Source: Psilocybe azurescens (lineage: Eukaryota; Basidiomycota; Agaricomycetes; Agaricales; Agrocybaceae). From it: 64,000 nt of DNA. Shown here in pieces: positions 24,855-34,680 of the stretch (the stretch's first letter is position 1; each line of letters begins with the position of its first letter). The notes beneath the pieces are model-generated. The model ran no database searches, had not been told where the DNA came from, and saw only the letters and a program-made list of their open reading frames with translations. Position numbers and translations under genes: made by a program. The DNA lies in NCBI GenBank assembly GCA_023853785.1, contig JAJIRX010000721.1, positions 124,001-188,000 on the forward strand. The letters are read 5' to 3'.

Positions 24855-25842
24855 ATCAATTTCTGCTCATTTGTACAACCAGTTTATTCCGTACATTTGT
24901 ATATCTACTCACGGCCTCCTATTATCTTACAGCATGATATCTTTTGTACATTTGTCCCTTAGGCGTTTACTTACAATCACGATTTAACAATATGATGTAA
25001 ACCAAAACTCTGATAGAGGATGTGGTCTTCTCGCCTGCCATAACGAACTTCCGAATACACTAGATATTTGCCCACAGCTAATTGATTGGATTTAACTTCA
25101 TTTAAGGACACACGGAACATCAATTGGTTCTTAGGTATCGAGATATCTGAAAGGGCATTCTTCTGAAATGAACGTCGTCAATCCAATAAATTCGGCTTGA
25201 TTACCCAAAATATCGCCATTTTGAGTCTGCACGGGATTGGAGACACTCCGAGTTTCTACCATTTTGTGGGTCGTGAGCGATGTGTTATAGGTGTATTCAA
25301 ACTCGATGCAGTGAATCGGTGTTTCTCAAGTCGAAGTGATCAGAAAAAAGGACCGACATTTTGAGTGATCAATAAGCCAGTAGTCGACGAGCTGGTTGTT
25401 TACGACCCGGATCGAGAAACGGGGTGGCGTCTATGTGTTTGAAAGATGCTATGCAATCATGAAAAATAGATTAAGAGAAAAATGTGGATGCCCGAGCAGC
25501 ACGATGGCCACACTCCTTTCTCAATTCGTGAAATGTTTTGGACCCTTGGCGAATTCAGCAGGCCAGAGCCTAGGCACACTAGTGCACCGAATCTCTGTGC
25601 TTGATGTAGATCCCAAGTTCTCAACTAATGATGCATCCATACAGCAGAAGAATATAAATTTCAGCGCGTAACTTCTTCCGGCTAATGTGGTATAGAGAAC
25701 CAATGACGATTTCGACATCACAGTGAATATTTAGGATCAGTTAAATTAACGTGGTAGTGCAAGCGGGTATATGATTGCGGGTATATGATTGCATTACTCC
25801 GCTCCCTTGAGGTGGACGAGCATTCCTTTTAAGAGGAAATAT
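24855..25842. other. Intergenic, no gene seen
   Basis: AT-rich sequence between FunK1 copy B and the SEC11 inverted repeat. A directly repeated GCGGGTATATGATTG pair lies near 25763-25791. No coding signal. Confidence 0.45.
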
Positions 25843-26045
25843 CTATTCCCGTTGTATCAGTGCTAGCAGTCCCAAGCTACCAAGTAAGGCGTATTTTAGC
25901 TGGGGGAAGTCGTTCTAAAGTGATAGTTAACCATGGAATGTGAAGCGTAGGAACAGAGAAAAACGTACCATCGCAATCGTAACATAACCGACGTATGGCA
26001 AGAATCAGAGCGACGAAGCATACGAATTAATAGAAGTTAAAGGAC

Positions 26046-26059
26046 AGTAAGCAGAGTCT
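26046..26059. repeat. Target-site duplication of the LINE, left copy
   Basis: AGTAAGCAGAGTCT, identical to 27403-27416 and directly adjoining the T run that is the poly(A) tail of the element. Confidence 0.85.
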
Positions 26060-27402
26060 TTTTTTTTTTTTTTTTTCTTGTAAATTTATGTCTATTGGGG
26101 CTTGGCCCCATGCAGACCTAACTAACGATTACAAAGATAATTAACAGCACACTGCGTGCGACTCCTTTCCCGTGGACCCCGTGTGCACCGTCGAGGTACG
26201 CCTATAGGTTGGGCTATAGCGATCCCCTCCCCGTACGGCCCAACAAGGAAACGTTGTTTCCGGGCATCCATATTTGGCGGGTGGGCTAGTTCCTTTGGAC
26301 TTCTTCCGGGTGAGTGTAGTTTGCTTTTTCGATGTTCTTTCTGCTGAGCGCCTGAACATAGTTGTCGAGGCGCGGTTGGGTGGGTTACTCGAGTTTTCGG
26401 AGTGTGATGTACGGATGTGGTTTCCGGGGCCGCTGAGTCGAGGGCTTGTTGAGTTCGGGAGGGGTGTTGTGTGGGTGGGGGAGTTTTCTGTAGCGTATTC
26501 CTGTGTTTTTAGTCTGCGTTATCATTATTGTTTGGGACTTCACCTGGCGTGGTTCGCAGTCGCTTCGTTTTTGATATGTATTTCATCAATATCTTCATGT
26601 GTGGTTTCCCGCATAGTATTGTTCGCATACTTCTTGCGTTTCTTCCCAGCTCCTGGTCCATTTCTGCTCGTTCCCATGCGTATGACGGGCATTCGAATAG
26701 GAGGTGTTTGACGGTCTCCTCTGTTACTCCTCGGTTTGCTGTTCTGCATTTTTCGCATTGGCTGGTGTTGGCCTTGCCGAATCGGTTCAGATAACTATTG
26801 AGGGGTACGTGGCCGGTGCGTATCTGCATGTATAGGCTTGCTCTCGCTCGTGTCATTGTGTTCTGGATTTTTCTGAAGTTGGTGAAGGGGAAGTCGGTGT
26901 CGATGTTGGCAAAGGATTGTTTTCGGTGTGAGGTGTTCCATCGTTGTGTAACTTCGTCGTCGAGTGCGATTTGCATTTGGCTTTTTATTTGTTTCGTGCT
27001 TGTGGGTAGGTGTCCTTGTCGTAGGTAGTGTGGTAGCAGGGATCGTGGTGATAGCTCTCCTGCGGCTGCCTTTTGGGCATTGGCATCGGCTGCTTCGTTT
27101 CCTGGGACTCCTTTGTGAGCTGGGATCCAATGAATAGTGAATTTTTCACCGTGATATGGGGTCTGCTCGTGTCCCATGAGTCCACTCGCCAGCTTGTTTA
27201 GTTCGTCGATCAGGTAGGAGCCGCTTTTTGGTGTGCGTGCTGAGGTGGCTTTGATTGTGTTCTTACTGTCTGTGTAGATGGATGAGGTGAGTGGTCCCAG
27301 GTGTCCTGAGTTGCGGAGCATCCAGCATCCCAGTGTCAGCCCTACGGTTTCGGCATCGTCATTTGAGTATTCATTTTCGGGGCCCAGCTGGTATCGTAGT
27401 GA
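26060..27402 (-). mobile_element. 5'-truncated non-LTR retrotransposon (LINE) with RNase H domain
   Basis: The element reads on the minus strand, is about 1.34 kb long, ends in a tail of about 18 A (T run 26059-26076) and is flanked by a perfect 14-base target duplication, the marks of target-primed insertion with 5' truncation. It is open from its 5' edge: AETVGLTLGCWML, IYTDSKNT and IHWIPAHKGVPGNEAAD are RNase H segments, and the first catalytic Asp region is lost with the missing 5' part. A C-terminal CEKC..H..C knuckle follows (CEKCRTANRG, VKHLLFECPSY). The ORF stops at 26509 and about 430 bases of 3' UTR follow. RNase H after the reverse transcriptase is found in Tad1/I-like clades; the clade here is inference. 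Confidence 0.88.
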
Positions 27403-27416
27403 AGTAAGCAGAGTCT
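27403..27416. repeat. Target-site duplication of the LINE, right copy
   Basis: Second copy of AGTAAGCAGAGTCT. It lies in the intron after GKVRG of the SEC11 pseudogene; the intact gene has the nearly identical site at the same place (one base different). Confidence 0.85.
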
Positions 27417-27645
27417 ACTCACCCTCGAACCTTGCCTACGATGTGCTTTCGCTCTAGCCATTCCAATCCTTGGTACAACTCGATATCGTCCACATAGTTA
27501 TTATCACCCTTGGTCAATAATCGCTGGTGCGGGAGTGTTGAGACTGCACTCGGTTTGAACGCCTTCAGTTCTTCGGTGAACATCGTGGATTGTTGTTAGC
27601 GGGGTCCTGGGACAGCTCTCTATCCAATCAGAAGTTGTAGAGAGT

Positions 27646-27937
27646 TTCTCGATCATGGTCGCTACTACCCCCTTTAAAGCTCAGCTGCATCGGTCGGAGA
27701 ATAGAGGTTCTCCATCGCTCCGCGACCTCCTTCTCCGGGAGGCAGAGGGATTGATTAGATTAGATTCGTGATTGGGATCTAAGGACGGACGGACAAGACA
27801 TGTGATCTTTATAGTCGATCACACGTGTCAAGAGTAACGTGATTGGAGATTCGTGTAACGTGTCACCCCAAGCCTTTGTCGGAAACATTCCCCAACTGTA
27901 CAATTTGCCACCTTGCACTCCTAGTATTTAAACCTCA
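27646..27937. other. Spacer between SEC11 arms, shared promoter region
   Basis: About 290 bases not repeated between the arms. It is the upstream region of the intact SEC11 gene and faces the pseudogene copy as well. It contains a copy of the repeat also found near URM1. Confidence 0.6.
27749..27812 (+). repeat. Short dispersed repeat, copy 2 (SEC11 spacer)
   Basis: Resembles 21731-21787 near URM1, same orientation, with a small internal expansion (GGACGGACGGAC). Sits 190 bases before the SEC11 start. Confidence 0.6.
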
Positions 27938-28822
27938 ATCTCTCTACAACTTCTGATTGGGATAGAGAGCAGTCTCGGGACCCCACTAACAACAAGCCAC
28001 GATGTTCACTGAAGAACTGAAGGCGTTCAAACGTCTGGGTTTTCGCCATGTAAGCTGTTGTCAAGTGTCTGATACCATGTATCTCGGAATTTCTTATTTT
28101 TTTTTGCCTTGGATATAGGTTCTTCTACAAGTTCTCAATTTCGCGTCTGTTATTGCCTCTGGGCTTATGATTTGGAAAGGTCTCGGGATTGTAACAAATT
28201 CAGAATCACCCATTGTGGTTGTCTTAAGGTGCGTATGCAACGTACATAACAATCACTGACTGGAATTAATGTGATCTAGTGGATCTATGGAGCCTGCTTT
28301 CTATCGTGGAGATTTACTTTTCCTCACGAATCCTCAAAACGAACGCTATCAAACTGGTGATATTACAGTGTACAAAATCCCCGGAGCCGACATCCCCATT
28401 GTTCATCGGGTGCTGGAGACGCACGATGTTACACCGAAGACAAAGAAATCAAAGAAGGCAGCTGAGACCTCGAGTGCAGTCTCAACACTCCCGCACCAGC
28501 GATTATTGACCAAGGGTGATAATAACTATGTGGACGATATCGAGTTGTACCAAGGATTGGAATGGCTAGAGCGAAAGCACATCGTAGGCAAGGTTCGAGG
28601 GTGAGTAGACTTTGCTTACCGTCCTTTAACTTCTATTAATTCGTATGCTTCGTCGCCCAGATTCTTGCCATACGTCGGTTATGTTACAATTGCGATGGTA
28701 TGTTTTCCTCTTTCCCCACGCTTTGCTTTCTATGATTGACTTTCACTTTAGAACGACTTCCCCAGCTAAAATACGCCTTACTTGGTAGCTTGGGACTGCT
28801 AGCGCTGATACAACGGGAATAA
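27938..28822 (+). repeat. Right arm of the SEC11 inverted duplication
   Basis: Inverted partner of 25843-27645. It holds the complete SEC11 exon set and about 60 bases of matching 5' flank. Exon sequence looks nearly identical between arms, with more differences in the last intron. Confidence 0.85.
28002..28822 (+). CDS. SEC11: Signal peptidase complex catalytic subunit SEC11
   Basis: The ER-membrane serine protease subunit that removes signal peptides from secretory proteins. Five exons: 28002-28049, 28119-28228, 28280-28600, 28661-28697 and 28752 onward. Exon 1-2 give [16 protein letters not shown] and a membrane anchor ([19 protein letters not shown]). Exon 3 begins with the catalytic-serine box [12 protein letters not shown] and has VHRV with the catalytic histidine, then [12 protein letters not shown]. 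The last exons carry [12 protein letters not shown] and a short hydrophobic end. In this copy the C run at 28760-28763 has four bases, which would stop translation at 28767; with five, as in the inverted copy, the frame runs to 28822. A Lys/Ser-rich insert ([13 protein letters not shown]) is present. Function is firm; the C-terminus depends on that base. Confidence 0.9.
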
Positions 28823-29647
28823 ATACATCCTTGCAAAAGGGTTGTCCCACTACCTTCAAGGGATTAGATTAATGCAATCACATACCCACCTGTACTATCA
28901 CTTATTAATTTAACAGAACATAAGGACTCCCTCCGGGAACAAATCTCTTTGGCTTTTAGCCTAGAATGTTCGATTGCGTTGACTAGAAGAGGCCGTCCTT
29001 TCCCTTCAACTTCAATGGACTCTTCCGATGATCTTTGTGCACCGATATCCACCTTGAATATTATGCTCGTTGGACCAAATGGTCCCCTATGGCAATGGAT
29101 AATCGCGGGATCAAGATTTCGATCTGACGAATGCTTCACTGCAAGCCGCTTTATCTGGTCAAGTTTGTAAGTTCTACGCATGAGTTCCGAAACATGTTAC
29201 TTCGACGCGTTCCTTCGATGTGAGATGACAATTACAAAGTTTTCCAGGCAAATAACACAAATATCTATAAGACTTTGAGCCCAAAATCAATGAGGCCGCT
29301 CCATGACAAACTAGGAGTTGTGAGCTAGTCGTGGGCCCCTCAAATCACTATTATCTTTCCGGCCCTTCACTGGATGATACCCAGCTTCTTTACTCGAATT
29401 GATTGCCACGATTGAGTTTTGTTGTTTCACGAGGAGGTAAGACCCGTTTTGAAACATTGGCATCTATTCGCTATCCGATTACTCAGTCCGCCGAACGAAT
29501 TCGTACGCGAATACATCGTGTTCGCGACTGTATGTAAGCACATATTTTACAAGTTAGAATAATTGTTCGTGGTGTGGCACACTGATGAAAATACATTGTT
29601 GGGAAGTTCAGGGTCGGAATAAAGCTAGCCATGGTGCTGCAAAGGTG
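28823..29647. other. Intergenic, no convincing gene
   Basis: A 105-codon minus frame (28864-29181) and a shorter plus frame overlap each other; neither is recognised. Confidence 0.4.
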
Positions 29648-32050
29648 TCATGCTTCTAATCGTGGTCGACCTCCTGGAAGGAGCCCTAAACTCCCTGGAC
29701 GATGCAGTTTTGACACATTTACATTTTGAACGGGAAGGCGACAAGCATACTTCATCTTGTTCTTCGTCTTCCTCCTCGTTCCTCTCGATAAGGTTTCCAA
29801 CTTTCTCTTTCCATTAGTTGCTCCACAGCCAGCTAGGTCTTTCTCTCGAGGCCAATGTTTTTCGAAGGATTGCAATGATATCTTGACGGGTAGGCCTATG
29901 TCCCTGATTTCCAACGATGAATATCCTTTGATGCAGCTCTCCTACGCACGGAATTAGGTCTTGAAAGTACGACGTGCATAGACTCGTAACGCTTCTGTGA
30001 AATAATCCGTCAACATTGACATTGCTTTGTTTATACCCATCTATTCGATATTACTTCCTTGCTTCCATCTTTCTATGCAACTAGAGTCGCATTGATGTCT
30101 TGTCTTTCGACGTTACCAGGCCCGGGATCATCCAAAGAAGGACATAGAAGGATTCAATATCATGATGAGTTTAATGTTCCTCCCCCGCATCGAGTCCTAT
30201 GAGAATATCAACTGCCATGAATGGCAATGTGCCCTAGGCGATTTGTGGTTAGTTAGCGTAGAGAAGGATAATATTGATAGAAACTGGGCACTGTGAGACG
30301 TCCGTGTGCCATGAGTTCTCCTTTAATCTTCTTCCCAGGTTCATTATTGGTTATAAGTGCCTAGTCAAGATCAATGAAAAAGCCTTTGGCTGAAATTTGA
30401 ACTTGTTTACTATCGGGGAGGTTGAGGGACATTCGTAACGTCTGGTTGCGATTTTGTTGGAATCGCTGTTAGTCTGTTCCCCGTGATGTAGCCGACGGCG
30501 AGCAAAGAATATTTTCATCCACCAAGCGTGCGTGAGCTATATACACTGAATGAGAAAGAAAGCACTGAGAACGAGTAGCAGATACGAAGGCCGTTATAAG
30601 AAATCCTTACCTTCAATTGCGTCAATAGTCATCAGCAAATCTGAAAATTTCTGATTTAGCATTATTGTTTGGACCTAGCAAGAAATAGCAATATATCGCA
30701 ATACAAGATCATTGTAATATTATAAACCTCAGAGATTAAAATTGTTAAGCTATTATAAGACAATACAAGCAAATATATTATGAGGTCATAATATTGTAAC
30801 AATCTCATAAACATTTGAATTGCTATATATTGCTATTTGTTGCTAGGTCCAAACAATAATGCTAAATCGGAATTTCCCAGATTTGCTGATGACTACTAAG
30901 AACTACTACATAACAGTTCTTTCTTGCTTTTGAAATGAGCCAAACCTTCGCTAATTGGTGTAGTGACAAGCCGACGATGTATTTGAACTTCTATCGTACC
31001 AACCCCATCGGTGGCAATCTTTTAAGTCGTTAATAATTGAGCGAATGTTGGATGTACCGCCGCTGTCTGGGTTTTGTTGTACAATTTTTATCAGAAACAA
31101 AATGTACAATTCCTTGCACGGTACCGGCGATCCCCGTTGTGTCGGCCTCAGTTTTTATCTTTGAGGTGTCAGGCCTGGAGTGACGAGCTTGCCAACAAAC
31201 AGTAGCTCTCTCACCAATATATAACGTTTTGACGAGCTGATACCCAAGACCAAATACAATGGCCCTCCTGGTATCATGGCAATGATGAACAGACGAGTCG
31301 AAGTCTATCGCGTTAACATTGGTCAAAATTAACCCAGATAATAGCCGGACAAGCAACATTGAATCGTGGATGATACATTCTCCATTTGTGAATGGCGTGA
31401 AGGGTCGATCAGCGCTTTGGCACATCATGACGATTGTCTCGCTGAGACTGTTAAAGAACTTAGCTAGCGTAGCTTCGCTGGAACCCGGTGCTACTTTACA
31501 ATCAGTAGCAGAGGTATCTAGAAGGGTGTTTTAGTCCTTCCAATTATTCAACCGTGCATTCCAATGGTTCCTGCAAATGGCGGACTCAATAGCGGTAAAT
31601 GGAAGTGGTAAATGGAAGAGGGAAGAGATTGTCGGGAAAGAGGTGTTCAACGGATCCTGGAACATCAAGCAGCTGGCTCTCGAGCCTAGTCATACAAGGA
31701 ATAACTTACAACTGGCCCTGATTCAGAACAAGAGTAAAGACTCGTTAAAAATGCAATCTTAATGTTAAACTGAGGTCACGTTATTGGCTCTCGCAGAGCT
31801 CTTCCTTGAGAGTTGGGTCCACATAGACGTGAGTAAGTTACTTCTTCGCGTTTGGATTTCCGAACAGCTTGCGGAAAATCGGGGTGCTGTTAAACTTTGG
31901 TTGATCAGGTAGGGTAGTCCAGACGCGCCAGTGGCGCCTGCGTTGGTAAGATTGTTGAGCGATTATAGAACATTGTGTTGAGCAGAATCGGTCATTGTGA
32001 AACGAGTCAGAAAGAGTGAAAGACTTACTGCTGGAAAGGGCTTCTATCAA
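29648..32050 (-). pseudogene. FunK1-family kinase relic, copy C
   Basis: Pieces of the same kinase follow in order on the minus strand. The N-terminal block PDQPKFNSTPIFRKL (near 31880-31925) matches copy B. The stretch LLVRLLSGLILTNVNAIDFD and YQLVKTLYIGERATVCWQA lies at 31430-31190, and LAHFKSKKELL near 30930. The C-terminal tail KRKLETLSRGTRRKT is at 29648-29914. The pieces are in different frames with stops between them, the catalytic-loop exon is not recognisable and a 266-base MITE cuts the segment between KKELL and IDAIEG. It is much more decayed than copies A and B, beyond what single-base errors would explain. Confidence 0.8.
30628..30893. mobile_element. MITE with TA target duplication and ~65-base inverted ends
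   Basis: The ends are GTCATCAGCAAATCTG at 30628 and its reverse complement ending at 30893. The inverted match continues, with a few mismatches, through blocks such as TTTAGCATTATTG, TTTGGACCTAGCAA and AAATAGCAATATAT, for about 65-70 bases on each side. A TA dinucleotide flanks both ends, as made by Tc1/mariner-type transposases. The centre is AT-rich and non-coding. It sits in the coding part of kinase relic C. Confidence 0.85.
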
Positions 32051-32387
32051 TTGGGTTTATGGGCCATTGTGGCACTGAGCAAGAAGCAAACACGGTCCGA
32101 GGAGTCACTTGGTTGCAATAGTCGCCGTCATCCAGGCCTGATAGACAATGCGATTCAGTCGCCTTTGCAATCTGTAAAGTAGCGAGCATCATTAATCCCT
32201 CAATCTTCATGTCGACTAAACAACGAGTTTCTCGCAACGCCGATTAAAATTTGCAATTTTAAAACTGTTTCCGGTGAAAAAGCAGCCGCTCGCTCACACA
32301 GGCTCACTGCGCTCATGCATCACAAAGCCAAGAGACAGGAAGAGCCAGGATTGTATATCCAATTTTTACGACTATGCAAAAAAGCTG

Positions 32388-33407
32388 CTAAAATTTGTTC
32401 AATGTTCCATGAAGTAAATCGAACCCATTATACGCGGGGGGATAGGTCTGAAGTTCACCGTCACTGGAATATGGAGAAAATTTCCAATAGCTGAAACGGT
32501 GATCAAGTTTGCCATAATTATTCAAATAACATAAGTAGATCACAAGAATAAACACTCACTGCCGGTGCAAGTGGAAACCAACATGGGTACCAAGCCATTT
32601 CATGGAAGAAGAGACTATAGGCTTTAGGAGAATATTAGTTGTTGTTTATTTTTGAAATGTACAGCTCAAAAACACTGACCCAATCCAGAGCATCTTCCTT
32701 TCGGTGGTTTGTGACCATGAACGGAACTATAGTAGCAGAGTCTCTGACAGTTTGCTTGTGGTCTTCGATAGCTAAGAGGTTACTATTAGAATCAAATCTT
32801 CATCAATTTGTCAGTAGAATTGTTGCGAACCATGCCCTAGATCCTTTAATTCTTGCTTTGTAAAAACATACATACATTTGGGAGCGACTGTTTCGATCTA
32901 ATCATATCAATCTTCAGAGACAAAAATACGGCTCAGGGTTGATTAACGCACCTCGGAATGTAAATGCTGAACCAGATCGCGGCCCAAGTCCTCTCGCAGC
33001 TGTAGAATTTTGTTGCAATCGTACGGTTCAATTCCATCATGTACCCTGCGAAAGTACGTTTCCAAATTTTGCAACGCCGCTTCAAAACCAAGGTGTTGGA
33101 CTACATTCGTGCGCATCTCTATCTTTTCCTGCAATCGAGGAAATACGACCTGCTCCTGGGTGGCGTGGTGAGCGCGAATCATCGCCACACATGCGAGTCC
33201 GTATCCCCTGAAATTTCCCACGTCTTCTGGGAGTACCAAAGGTGCATTCAGCCATACCGAATTAAGAGCTCGAATAATGACATTATGGGTGAGTGAGAGC
33301 TCTGTAGAGAACCATTGATCGAGAGTGCTGTAATCATCAAAGTCATGATTCGAGCTAGTGATGGAAATCAACGGGAAGGGGCCTTCAGGCGAAAAATTGA
33401 GCGACAT
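32388..33407 (-). CDS. Hemerythrin-like (HHE domain) protein 1
   Basis: An alpha-helical metal-binding fold; in this family paired histidines and acids hold a di-iron centre, though the role of the fungal members is unknown. Exon 1 (33407-32943) is intact: MSLNFSPEGPFPLIS, LTHNVIIRALNSVW (first His), MIRAHHATQEQVVFPRL (His and Glu), NVVQHLGFEAALQNLE and LVQHLHSEV (His..Glu). Later exons give KCMYVFTKQELKDLGH, then EDHKQTVRDSATIVPFMVTN and KWLGTHVGFHLHRHYWKFSPY, stop at 32388-32390. The last exons align position for position with the neighbour at 33.7-34.7 kb, which supports the splice choices. Confidence 0.8.
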
Positions 33408-33742
33408 GTCGAAGGCTAAATGAGAATGGTTGATGCGCTCTTGTCCTTTCTTAAGTCATTTAAAACATAGCGCCCAAGTTAGATCAGCTCCGACGTGTCT
33501 AAGCACGCTAGGCACTGCTTTGCATTTCATTTTCCGACAAAAAGGTGCTTCCGCTCTGTTCGGGATCAAGTCTTGAAACACATGGAAATCTACATGAAAA
33601 TAGTTCACAATCCAGAGTCTGTCCGTGGAGAGTGATAGAATTAGTCATTGCATTCAATCAAATATACATCTAAGCAGAACCTTCAACGAGCAAAAGGTAC
33701 TTCTCTGGAACCGGTCTGCAGACCCATCGGAGGGTGCTATGC

Positions 33743-34680
33743 TTATTGCGTTTGTATTTCTGAATGACGCGTAAATGGCGAGAACTTCCAATAACTAAGA
33801 TACTGAGCATAAGCATGAATCGAAAGGCAGAACAAGGATAGTACCTGTAGTGTCTCCAAAATGCTACATTCCGAATAATCCAAAAAAGTGGCGCGGGCAT
33901 TGGCGGCTATAGGGAGAAAAACCACACATTCAGAGGTTTAGACATTCGAAATGTCCACAGGGAACTCACCCATGTTGGATAAGTCTTAAAATCATGATGA
34001 GTGAGAACAATCACAAACGTAGTAGTTAGCGGCTGTGTTTTTATGTGTGCGGCGTGAGCTAGACAAGAGGTCAGCATCATGATTCCAATTTGAACCCCCA
34101 TTGACGACCAAGCTCACCATCCACCATTGTATCAAGCTCCTTCTTATCAAATATGTTTAGGCATTCTGGTGAGATAGTTGGAATCTATTCCAGAGGGTTA
34201 ACAGCAGCGACGGCGAAACTTGTACTTTTGATATACGCACCTCATCCTTCAAATGACTAACGAGTGTGTCCCCGAAGGCTTCCACCAGTTCTCTGACTTT
34301 GTCTCCATTGTATACCTCTTTTCCGGTCGATAATTGCTTCAAATATTCTTCGAAAGAGTCAAGCTGGTCAAGAAACGACGCATGCTGGTCCACATTATGA
34401 CTCATATCAAGTTTTGACTGCAAGAAGGGGAATACGATCGTCTCTTCGCCATGATGATGGTGATGTATCATAGCAATCCACGCCAGCGAATAACCCACAA
34501 ATGCGGCCTCATCGCTTTCCTTGACAAGGGGGCGTGATACCAGATGGAATTGAGGCATCGAATGAAGACATTATGGATGAGACACATCTGTATCCCAAAT
34601 GTGGCCACATGGTCGCTGAAGTCCCATTCAGAGGAGAAAGTAATAGGAATGAGTGGGTATCGATGCTCCTCAGAAGCCAT
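33743..34680 (-). CDS. Hemerythrin-like (HHE domain) protein 2
   Basis: Tandem paralog of the previous gene, same strand. The start at 34680 gives MASEEHRYPLIPITFSS, MCLIHNVFIRCLNSIWYHAP, then VKESDEAAFVGYSLAW, MIHHHHHGEETIVFPFLQ (five His in a row beside the ligand), NVDQHASFLDQLDSFEEYL and LVSHLKDE. After introns come DKKELDTMVDAHAAH, FVIVLTHHDFKTYPTW, PPMPAPLFWIIRNVAFWRHY and YWKFSPF, stop at 33743. The frame slips at a five-G run (five C on the coding strand) at 34528-34532 between HAP and VKES; paralog 1 reads NAPLV across the same point, so one C is probably missing. Confidence 0.8.

Larger units (their letters stand above)
25843..27583 (-). pseudogene. SEC11: SEC11 pseudogene with internal deletion and LINE insertion
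   Basis: ATG at 27581-27583, [10 protein letters not shown], then a direct join to [18 protein letters not shown]. The deletion removes the end of exon 1, exon 2 and the first half of exon 3, so the membrane anchor and the catalytic serine (SGSMEP) are gone, yet the join stays in frame. After the codons for GKVRG the intron is interrupted by the LINE; the last exons continue at 26045-25843 with [12 protein letters not shown] and [12 protein letters not shown], stop TAG at 25843-25845. This copy keeps a five-C run in the last exon that the other copy has lost. Confidence 0.82.
25843..27645 (-). repeat. Left arm of the SEC11 inverted duplication
   Basis: Read on the minus strand this arm matches 27938-28822 almost base for base, including introns and about 60 bases of 5' flank (the CTCTCTACAAC/TTCTGATTGG block). 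It differs by an internal deletion at about 27552 and by the LINE at 26060-27402. The match ends just past the SEC11 stop codon on one side and near 27645 on the other. Keeping introns and promoter shows it arose by DNA duplication, not by reverse transcription. Confidence 0.85.

Noticed and set aside
28864..29181. Overlapping ORFs on both strands
   Set aside because: Neither frame has a recognisable motif; overlap suggests chance.
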